This document shows, in pieces, positions 1 through 10,900 of a stretch of 64,000 bases of DNA. The stretch covers positions 23,650,148-23,714,147 of the forward strand of contig CM042090.1 of NCBI GenBank assembly GCA_023512835.1, in the 5' to 3' direction. The position numbers and the translations under genes were made by a program. The notes below the pieces were generated by a model. That model made no database searches. It saw only the letters and a program-made list of their open reading frames with translations, and was not told the origin of the DNA. The DNA is from Taxillus chinensis. Lineage: Eukaryota; Streptophyta; Magnoliopsida; Santalales; Loranthaceae. The stretch's first letter is position 1. Every line of letters starts with the position of its first letter.

Positions 1-1924
1 ATACTTGGATTAAAGTTTTGATTTTTGTATTGTTGGGATTAATACCCACCATTAAAAACTTACTTTTAATAAGTAATTTGTAAATATTTATAATTCATAT
101 CATTAATTATATAATATTAAATTATTGAAATAATTTCAATTCATTTTATATGAATACATTAAAGATCTTTTTTCAATCACTACAATAATAATTTTTGAAA
201 TATAATGTTATCTATTTGTAGCTTTATTGGAAAAAAAAATTATGATGAGATAAAATTTCAAGGTTATTTTTGGTCCCCTTGAACTAAAATCCAGCTTCCA
301 CCGCTGGTTTTTACTAGGATTTCTACAAGGAAAGGAAAGTATAAAATTATATGAGTTCTTTTAGACAAAGGTAAAAACATTTTATGTAATTATAATACAT
401 AAATCATATTCAGCCTTTATGTATGAGGCTCAAAAAACACTTCATGAATGTAAAAAAATACCAGGTAAATCACCACTTCACATTATCTTGTGCCACTAAT
501 GTTAGAATGTAGAATTTCTCTAGGAGCATATAATTAAGCATACATGTAAAAATGAATACCAAATCAACAAATCCAGAAATATGTGTTAGTTCCAGATGCA
601 ACAAGTTGCACGCCTAAACCAACAAGCACCATGGAAGATACTAGAATTAAATGCAATCTTGAAGGAGGTAAACAATCAATTGACCCAACTGCTACAAAAA
701 AAAAACCACCTAACACTTTTAAAAATGTATAAAATGGCAGTCACTTTAGTAATATTATTTTGTAATTTGTGCCATGCTAATATTGATTTAATGGGCATCT
801 TCATGAATCATTCCATGAGATAGAAAATCTGCACTCTTATTTCCTTCGAATTGGAAAAAATGTGCAGTTGTACACATATGGAGGAATGGAAGGAGCTCAA
901 GAATTTTAAAATTCCTCTGTTCAGAAATTTCCCAAATGGGACAATCCGTCACAGTTAAATGGAGAAAATGAGTCATCTGGACATGGACTCAAATGGTTAG
1001 AGTTTTAAACTCTAAATGTAAACTGTTGGCTCTTGAACCAGTTAAAATGTAAGTGTGTCATGAATTATAGAGTTTCGACATTGAGATTGCTGGTACCACT
1101 TGATTGAGCGGTCAACTATACCAAAACAACAGGATTTGATGACAGTGAGGAGATCACATTTTGTACTTATTCAAATTTGAAGAAAGCCACACACTTAAAA
1201 TTAATTTGAAGACAAAGGACTCCCGCCAATGTTAGGGTCTAGGAACTCATCAACCTTATGAGAGTTGAGAACTCTAATGTTATAGAAACTTTATGTGGAG
1301 ACCATGGTCTTATCTTACTAGACTAAATCTTTGTCCAAGTCAAAATTAGTAGAAGCCGTAGATTCAAAATACGTAAGGGGACATTGGTCCCATCTTTCAA
1401 TTTAGGAAAATAGGCTGAGCCTGTTGCAAGTTGGACCTAATTTTAGAATAGGCCCATATCCATGTAATAGTCTAACCTAGCCCATATATATGTCCCTTTA
1501 CAAAACTTAAATATTCATTCGTTCGTTCACTCTTACAGGACTCAGCACTTGTAGTGTGTTAATGGAGTCATGGGTTCTAGGTCACTCAATAAGTATACAT
1601 CACACAAGATATGTTAACAACTTGAGTAAAGCCAGTAATAAAATCTAAGTCTCATCTACACAAGCAAATTATATGAAAAGGTTGCTTTTAAATCAATCGT
1701 CTCTTTTAAATTTTTTTAATTTTTTGTTGTAAGACCTAAAGAAACAAAATAATTCTTTTTTCTTTGAGTTTCTCACATAACTCTGTATGATGGTTCCGCA
1801 GACTAAGCCGTAAACAATATAAAAAATGATAAGCTAAGAATCTGCAAATAGTTTGTTTTGTTAAAATAATTTTTTTTTACCAAAATGTATTGAACAAATG
1901 GTAGTGAAGCTAAACCAAATTCAC
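1..1924 (-). other. SS4 intron 5 (partial), no recognisable exon
   Basis: This stretch follows the donor at 1923-1924 (AAG|GTGAAT) of SS4 exon 5 and is AT-rich. I searched by eye for the next SS4 exon (VGGLGDVV and later GT5 motifs) on the minus strand and did not find it. The intron is therefore at least 1.9 kb. A short minus-strand stretch at 788-976 looks like a decayed LINE RNase H end. Confidence 0.6.
788..976 (-). pseudogene. Possible LINE RNase H remnant
   Basis: The minus-strand translation ends with HFFQFEGNKSADFLSHG, which resembles the C-terminal REGNxxADxLA motif of RNase H domains in plant non-LTR retrotransposons. No upstream reverse transcriptase is visible, so if the call is right this is a very short relic inside an SS4 intron. 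It could be a chance similarity. Confidence 0.35.
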
Positions 1925-4900
1925 CTTAGCAACCGGTGCCATCTCTGCTGCAATATGAACCACATGCAATCCTGAACTAAAAATTGAAATAAAATAAAAT
2001 AAACAGCAAAGTTAAAAAACAGCAGTTAAATAAAGTTATTTGCAACTTAAATGTTATTACCGTGTTGACAATGATGTCAGCTTGAGAAATGTAGCAATAG
2101 CTTGACTTTCATTATTTTCATGGCATGCTATGTAAGCATCATGAATGCGCACATCCCTCTTCCAAACCATTTCTCTCAAAAGCTTTGCATCATCTTTTGA
2201 TAGCTTCTTTTCAAGCAACCAACCGTCAATGATCAGAAATAAATGACTCCAAAATTCCCAAGGCAGATCATTTACTGGTTCATCCAGTGCTCGCTTCCTG
2301 CTTGCTTCCCGCAAGCTATCAAGTGTACTCTGAAATTCCATAATGGAATCTTCATACAACTGAAGGTATGAATGTATGTCTTTTTCAGATGTTTCGAGAC
2401 GCTCCTCTAATAGTTTTATCCTCTGATGCATTAGGTCATTGTAACGTTGCAGTTTTTCTGAAGACATCTTATAAATGTAAGCCTCTTCGAGTGAATTTTC
2501 CAACCTATCGACCTTCTTCCTGAGCTCCATGTTCTGTTGCAGCACTAATGCAGCTTGATCTGCTTGTTCAGTAGCCTTATTTAATAGTGTTTGCAAATTT
2601 TCTACTTTCTCCCACAGATCTTTGTATTCAAATCTAAAATTTGAAAGTTTTGAAATATCCTCTTGAGAAACAGAAAGTTTAGCCTCCAAGGCTTTTAGAG
2701 TCAACTCCATTTGTGAACGTTCTTTCTCCAGCACCATCACACGTTCATCAGTTTGCTTGACATTACTAAGTTCTGCCTTAAGAACTTGTACATCATTCTT
2801 CAGATTCTTATTCACAGACTTCAACAAACTAAGCTCCTTAGAGAGAGAATAAATTCTACTTTCTTGTGACAGTGGCACTTCCTTGCTCAAAACTTTCTTC
2901 TGCTTATCATGTATGGGAATGTCACTCCCCTCAATACCGCTCCTATGATTCAGTTCATTCTGCAGCTTCTCTAACTGGTCCTCTAAGGCCTCTATGTGTA
3001 TTTTTTCCTGCGCAGCAACTTTGATTTGCGCATCAGTGTCAGCCAATCTCGTTCCCAGAAGATTAATTTCTCCTTGCAATTCTGTCTTTTCACCACGTAT
3101 CTTTTCAAGATCTTGAAGTGCACAAACACGAGCTTCGTTGAGCAGAAGGATATCTTATATATAAGAAAAGTAAATATAAGTAGTAGATACTAATAATCAC
3201 AGTCATATAATCAAAAAAATATAAAACTGACAATACTACATTACTACTTCAAAGTACCCAAAAACATAGAGCCTTACTTTTCTCCGCATTTCGTAACATT
3301 CCTATCAAATCTTCTAGCTGAACTTGTGAAAGATGCTCTCCCCCTTCAAAATTTACAGCCTGTTATGTGGAACATAACTTCCTTAAAGTTTTTTATTTTG
3401 TTTACTGCCCAACTCATATCAGAACATGAAAAAAAATGTTACCCGTCTAAAAAAAAGAATTTGATTGCCAAGAATCCAGTAAACAACAATATAGTGAAAT
3501 TCGTGTTTAAATTCCACTTTGCATGCTTGACTATGCCAAACCTTATCCTCAATATGGATCAGCTATGATATTGCCAGAATGTTATTTACACGCAAAGATT
3601 TATCTTAGATATGAGTCAGCTACGATTATGCAATTAAACTGTAAGAGGGTTTGATGATTTATGACAATAACTTATATGACTTGCATCCTATAAATGTATT
3701 TCCACAAGAGTTCAATGCAAAAAGGAAAAGCCAGTTCCTAGTTACTTTCATTAACTTGATCGGTAGAGATACACAAATTAGTAAAAAATTAGATACAAAA
3801 ATTAGTAAACTATGAAGCACCAACACTTCGTCAGTTGTCACACCCCTGTGTCACACACATCTGCAACCCTCAGAAACTCGAGTACTCTGGACATTTTATA
3901 CTTTAAATTTATAAAAAAAAAATTAATGTAATTATTATACTTTATTTAAGATGCTAATTGTTGAAGACTAGATTCATAGCATTATTAGTGACGACCAGAT
4001 TCATAACACCATTTATAGAGCATTGAATATGTCCAATTAGTGCACCATTTATGAAGATTGAACAGGTCCAATTAGAGTATTGTATAGTCCCTAGGTATAT
4101 GTATCTAGACAGTGTATTGTATTTATTCCTTTAAAAGCTTGTACAAGTCTATTGTACAAATGAAATATAGTGAATTCATATTTTCTTACATGGTATCAAA
4201 GCCAAATTGCTATAAGAAAATCTAAACTGATAGCAATCTTTTTTTTAAGGCCTTTATCATCATTAACTTCCTAATCAGCCTTTATTACTGTGTTTTTTTT
4301 CCAGCCTCTATTGCCAAAAAATTATTATGTCAAATAATATAGAAACTTTAACCACGTCCTCAATTACCACCGAAGAGATGGAAAGGAATCCTCAACCCAG
4401 AAAACTTTAGAACATTCAATCGGCATATAAACTGAATGGGAAGAACTACCTCAAATGATCCCAACTCATTCAGACCATTCTGAAAGGCAAAGGGAAGATT
4501 ATTCTTCTTACCGGCATTGGCCCCAAGGTTGGAGATCCCAAATTTGATGCTTGGGATGAAGAAGATTCCATGGTCATGGCATGGCTATGGAGCTCTACTT
4601 GAGATAAGTGACACGTGCATGTTCTTGGCTACAGTGAAAGATGCTTGGGATGCGATTCAATAGACGTATTTCAAAGCTAAGGATGCTGCCTAGGTTTATG
4701 ACGTCAAGGAAAAAATTGTAGTGGCCAAACAATGAGATAAATCTATCACTGAGTATGCCAACCAATTAAAATCTCTGTGGCAGGAGCTTGATCACTATTG
4801 GATAATCAAGACCAAGTGTCCTAAAGATGCAGCAATTCTAAAGGACTTTATTGAGCAAGATCGAGTCTATGACTTCTTAGTTGGACTCAACCCTGAATTT

Positions 4901-7900
4901 GATCAGGTGCAGATCCAGATCCTTGGCAAATAGGAAGTGCCAAGTCTTAATGAAGTTGTGGCTCTTGTACGTGATGAGGAAAGCAGGAGAAATCTAATGC
5001 TTGAATCACTACATACGAGTAGCTTTGTTTTGATGGCTTCTGCAACTGATAAACAAGAGGTTGAGGATGGCAAGGGTATTGCTATAAATAATGGACATAT
5101 CCTAAAGTCTGAGAACAAGGTATCAATCTCACAGAAATCTCAGAATTAAGACCAATTGTGGTGTACGTATTGTAAGAAGGAGCGCCATACAAGAGAAAGA
5201 TGCTGGAAACTCCACAGAAAACCTCCAAGTAGCGAGTGGGGTCGAAAGGGGAAATTGACAAGAAACAGAAGCCAAGCTCATATTACCACAGTGCAACAAA
5301 GGGAAATCAAACCCCAAGTTCTTGATGATCTCAACCAGGGAGAACTCGAGAAGTGTCATTCCTTAGCACACTCCAGCAGACATCAGGGGATTGTTCCTCA
5401 GCATATTCAGGTGAGTTTTCAATCTTTTTTAGATTAACAGCCTTAGGTAAACCCTTTGATTTCGTATTGTAATTTCACATTCTCGCGTACTTCTTGTGTG
5501 TGATTGGCTTCTAATAATTAAATTATTCTTACTTATAAAAAAAAAAAGATAAACCCTTTGATACTTCTTGGGTTGTGGACTCCGGAGCCACAAACCACAT
5601 GGCTTATGCCTCAAATATTTTTTCTACCTATATCCCCTACCTTAGTAATAAAAAGATAACTTCAGCTAATGATTCTCTAATCAATGTAACATTGGAACAA
5701 TTCCTATTAGTCTATCACTAACCCTTAAAAATATCTTTCATGCTCCAAAACTGACCACCAATCCTATTTCCATTCAAAAACTAACCCAAGAGTTGCCATG
5801 TCAAGTAATTTTACACTCTAATTGCTGTAATTTTTAGGTCAAACACTCAGGGAAGATGATTGGTCATGCTAAAGAAAAGGATAGACTCTATCACGTTGAA
5901 AGATCGAGTCAATCACACATTACTTGGAACCAGGTGCCTAATATCCTTTTGACCTCATGTTTGTTATCCCATAAAGAACAAGTCTGGTTATATCATTGAC
6001 GGCTTGGTCACCCTTTCTTTAAAACCATTCAAACTATGTTCTCTTCTTTATTTAAGAAAATAAAAGTTGACAACTTTCAGTGTGACATTTGTGAGTTTGC
6101 TAAGCATAAACGTGAATCCTTTCCTATTAGTTACTCTAGAAGCCCTATTCCCTTTCACCTTACTCATAGTAATATTTGGGGACCTTCCTTTGTTCTAAGT
6201 ATCTCTGGCGCAAGGTGGTTCATCTCTTTCATTGATGACTGTACATGGGTTACCTGGCTATTTCTCCTCAAACACAAATTAGATGCTAATATTGTCCTTC
6301 CAACATTCTTCTCCATGATTAAAAATCAATTTGTAGTTGGTATCCGATTCAAATTTGATAATCCATGAGATTATTTCAATCAAACTCTTACTCAATACTT
6401 CGAGAAGGAAAACATTATTCATGAATCTTCTTGTGTCTACACTCCTCAACAAAATGGCATTGATGAAAGAAAAAATGGTCACCTTCTTGAATGTACCCGA
6501 GCTCTTTATCTTTCAAAAAAACCTTCCAAAAGCCTTGTGGGGGAAAGCTGTCCTTACAACCACCCATTTTATTAACAGACTACCTTCTAGAGTCTTAGAA
6601 TTGCAAAGTCCGATTAGAGCTCTTTTCTCATTCTATACTAACTTAAATCTCCAACATAAACTTGCATATAAAATCTTCGGATGTGTGGCCTTTGTTCATA
6701 ATCATAGTCCCACTCAAGACAAACTTGATCAAAGAGCCTTGAAATGTGTCTTTGCTAATATTACTTTTCATGAGAGCACGTTATATTTCACCACTCTTCA
6801 TCTTCAGGGGGAGACTTCTCGAGAGGTTAGAAGATGAGAGTGATGTTATACTCCTTGAACACCCATCTCTTTCACCTCCTGAACTAGAACTTGAGCCTAG
6901 ACCTCACCCTAGTCCTCCTAAGCCTACACCTCACCCTAGACCTTATGAGCATACACATAACCCTAGTCCTCCTAGTCCTGCATCTACACATAACCCCAAT
7001 CTTTCTCCATACTCAGAACCCAAACACCCAATTACCCAGCCTGCTCTTGATAATGGACGATTTGGCAAAGTTTTTTCAAGGAGGGTGGAAGATGTCCCTA
7101 ACTCTATGCATTATCAAGATTGTGATCTGAGCCTTGCAAATGAGGTAGCACTCACTACTAATCCTTTATCTTCTATGCACCCTGACCTTGATGTTCCTAT
7201 TGCTCTTAGAAATTCATAAATCTTTCCTCGTTAGCTTAAACACCAGTTCTGTTCCTACCAATGTACCTGAGGCTTTGTCCAAAAAGGAATGGAAACAAGC
7301 TATAAATGTGGAAATGGAAGCACTAGAGAATAATAATACCTGGGAATTGATGACTCTACCTAGAGGCAAGAAACCTGTGGGATGTAAATGGTGTATATTG
7401 TGAAGTACAAGACAAATGGTTCTATAGAACGATATAAGGCAAGGTTAGTTGTCAGAGGTTATACTCAAGCCTACGAAATTAATTATTTGGAGACATTTGC
7501 TGCAGTTGCTATGATAAACACAGTTAGACTGTTGCTATGCTTAGTTACCGACTACAATTGGGACTTACAATAGTTTGACGTGAAGAACGCTTTTCTACAT
7601 AAGGATCTAAAAAAGAAAATCTATATGGAAGTACCACCTGGTTACAGAAATAATCTACCTACTAATATAGTATGTGTAAATTGAAAAATGTCTTATATGG
7701 CCTTAAACAGTCACCACGGGCACAATTTGAAAGGTTTGCTAAAGTTATGTGGGCTATGGGTTATAAACAAAGTCAAGGAGATCATACATTATTCATTAAG
7801 CACTCATCTTTACGGAGAATGATAGTACTATTGGTGTATATAGATGATATTATTGTAAATGGGAATAACCAGAGAGAACATGTCTTAAGGCAGAATCTTG

Positions 7901-10900
7901 CTAAAGAATTTGAGATCGTGATATTGGGAAAACTAAAGTATTTTCTTGGAATTGAAATAGCTCATTCCAAGTAGGGCATCTTTATATCCCAACAAAAGTA
8001 CATTACAGATCTCCGCAAAGAAACTGCCAAGATAGCATGTAAACCTGTTAGTACTCCAATATATCCAAATGTCAAAATTGAATTGACACAAGAAGAAACT
8101 ATGGTTGACAGGGAAATGTACCAACGTCTGATTGGAAAACTCATTTACCTTTCACACACACCGACCAAGATATTGCTTATGTTGTGAGTGTCATTAGTCA
8201 ATTTATGCATAGTTCAAGGAAAGTTCATTTGCAAGTTGCTCACCAAATATTACATTACCTTAAGGGTACACCAAGGAAAGGTATTCTTTTTAAACGACAT
8301 GGGGGACCGACTATTGAAGCCTACACAGATGCTAACTATGCAAGATCAATTGTTGATAGGAGGTCAACATCAAGATACTACACCTTCCTTTGTGGAAATT
8401 TAGTGACTTGGAGGAGCAAGAAGCAAAGTGTGGTAACCCAATCAAGTGCTAAGGCAAAATTCCAAACATTAGCTCAGGGTATATGTGAACTCTTTAGATC
8501 AAAATTGTTCTTGATAACAAATCTGCAATTAGCATTGCCCACAATCCAAGACAACATGATCGGACAAAGGATATTGAGATTAATAGACATTTTATCAAAG
8601 AAAAGTTGGAAAATAACTTAATATGCACACCTTATGTGCCTATACATAACCACTTAGCAGATATGCTTGCTAAAGGATTAAGTAAACAAATGTTTCAAAA
8701 TATTACATCCAAACTAGGAATAGAAAATACATATTCACTAGCTTGAAGGGGGGGGGGATGTTGAAGACTAAATTCATAGCATTATTGGTGAAGACCAGAT
8801 TCATAGCACCATTTATGGAAATTGAATAGGTCCAATTAGAGCATTGTATAGTCCCTAGGTATATTATATCTAAATAGTTTATTGTATTTATTCCTTTAAA
8901 AGCTTGTACAAAGATCTTCCCTTAAAAAGCTTTTAGCTTTTATTCCTAAAAGCTTGCAGGTCTAATTAAACTTTCAATTGTACAAATGAAATATAGTGAT
9001 ATTTTCTCACACTAATCTCATCTTGTTTATGTTTTGATATCTCAACTTATGAATCTTTCAAAGAAAAGTGATTTTATTTTTTTATTTTACATTAATTTAT
9101 AATATAAATAGCAATGCTTTAAGAAACAGTCTAGATGTAATCCAAACGGAAATGGCTCCTCGGCTCCCGTATTTAAAAAAAATAAAAATAAATAAATCCC
9201 TCATCAAAATGACAGTGCTTCATTTTGCTAAGGGTGGGTCCCAAAAAAAGCACATGCATTATGAATTAGCAACCAAAATCTGGCCTCTTGAAGTTGAAAC
9301 TACGGACATCCCTCCCTCTGCTCTCTATGTAACCAGGGGCTGTGAATCCATGAATCTTGTGCATCCTTCTATTGTTGACTTCAACCAGCACTTGAACCCC
9401 TTTTTTCTCTCTTGAACCAGCAGCCCCCATACCTCTTTATTTTGTTCTTTGATCTATGATGCCATGGACGCAGGGGTGATATAGTAAAGAATGAAAATTA
9501 TTGACTGGAAAGGTGATGAATGAAAACTTAGTTTTTGAAATCACAACTCTCAACATTATTAGCCTTAAGAAGAAGAAAGAAAGAAAATGGTTCGTACTTC
9601 AGCGACAATATAGTTGCATATTGTGTTAACTTATGCTTGAATTTGTCTTTTGTAGACCATATATTTTCTTAATTTTGTTGAGTTGTATGATATTATCATT
9701 TATTTGGGCTTATATTTATTAAAAATAAAAGGGTGAACCTTAATGTAATGGTTATTGCCTATTGGTCGGGTTCAATTCACAGGCATCTTGTAATTAAAAT
9801 TAATTGTAAAAAAAAACAGCGTTCATATTGTCCTGTGTGGCCTAATCCTTTCTCGGATTCCGTCACTTTGGAGCTTTATGCACCAGATTTGTTCTTTATT
9901 TATTAAAAATTAATATTACGAAAACCACTTTATAACACCTAATTTATTTTATGACCTTAATATATATATAATATATTAATTTATAACCTTGCCTTGCCAC
10001 ACCCATTAGAAATGTTGAATCCACATGTCACCGTACAAGTATGACATAGTCGCATCCCATCCTCATCTGTGCTGTCTCATAGGTTAACTGACAATACACT
10101 ATAGAATATATTTTTTAGGTGGGAGAGTAATATTTTTCTAGGTGCAAGATTAATATTTTTTAGAATAGCCCATAAAATGATCCCATGCGATGGGTAGCAT
10201 ATAACAGTAGGGGCACATAGAACAAGATACATAACTTCCACTATATAAATCCAATTTAAAACTTACAAATGTAACAGTAGAAAATACATATCGTTACCCC
10301 TATATTATAACTTCCCAGGAATTGAACTGTAAGACAGCACTAAAGCCTTAAAAAGGAGCACAGAATTCAGAATGGACTACTGGAAGGACTTCGATTATAC
10401 TGAATAGCACATTATCAAATACCCAAATTTAACAATTAATCAAAATAAGAAGCACAAACGAGTGTAAATATATGAGAGATGGAAAATGGCTTTTTCACAA
10501 AATAAATAAATAATAACATAAAAGTATGAAGCTGCCTTATAAAGCATTATCATTTGTAATTATTTTTCATGAAAACTAAGACAAATCAGCATCTAACAGA
10601 TAGCAACTATGAAATTTCAAATGAGTAAGAAAAAAATTATAGAAAAAGACAAAACATAGATATAGCACAAAAAACTATCAAAACCCTGACAATTCATCAA
10701 TAAACTTTTTACATGAAATGCAATATAGTATAATTTTAACAAACAAAAAACAATAATTAATGTCATACATTGAAAAGCTAAAACCAATCTTCAATGATTT
10801 CAACAATAAATTAAAATTGCCATATGATAGTTAACATGATAATTCAGTAATCAAGACAGAAGATAGACTACTAGGCTAAACATGAAAATTATCCACAGTT

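Larger units (their letters stand above)
3959..9011 (+). mobile_element. Full-length, decayed Ty1/copia LTR retrotransposon in SS4 intron 2
   Basis: The element has a 5' LTR (3959-4190), a tRNA-Met-type primer binding site just after it, a purine tract before the 3' LTR (8759-9011) and a perfect 5-bp target duplication CTAAT (3954-3958 and 9012-9016). The internal order is copia-type: Gag (about 4327-5150, several stops), CCHC knuckle (CTYCKKERHTRERCW, 5162-5206), protease core (WVVDSGATNH, about 5572-5601), GAG-pre-integrase and integrase (about 5990-6830), reverse transcriptase (VKYKTNGSIERYKARLV at about 7390; YIDDI at about 7840) and RNase H (about 8320-8480). Many stops and frameshifts make it non-coding. 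It lies antisense to SS4. Unit B carries a second copy of the part from 5491 rightward. Confidence 0.93.

Noticed and set aside
9740..9800. Possible tRNA or SINE with B-box-like GGGTTCAATTC
   Set aside because: No convincing A box or cloverleaf; mentioned only as a weak SINE relic.
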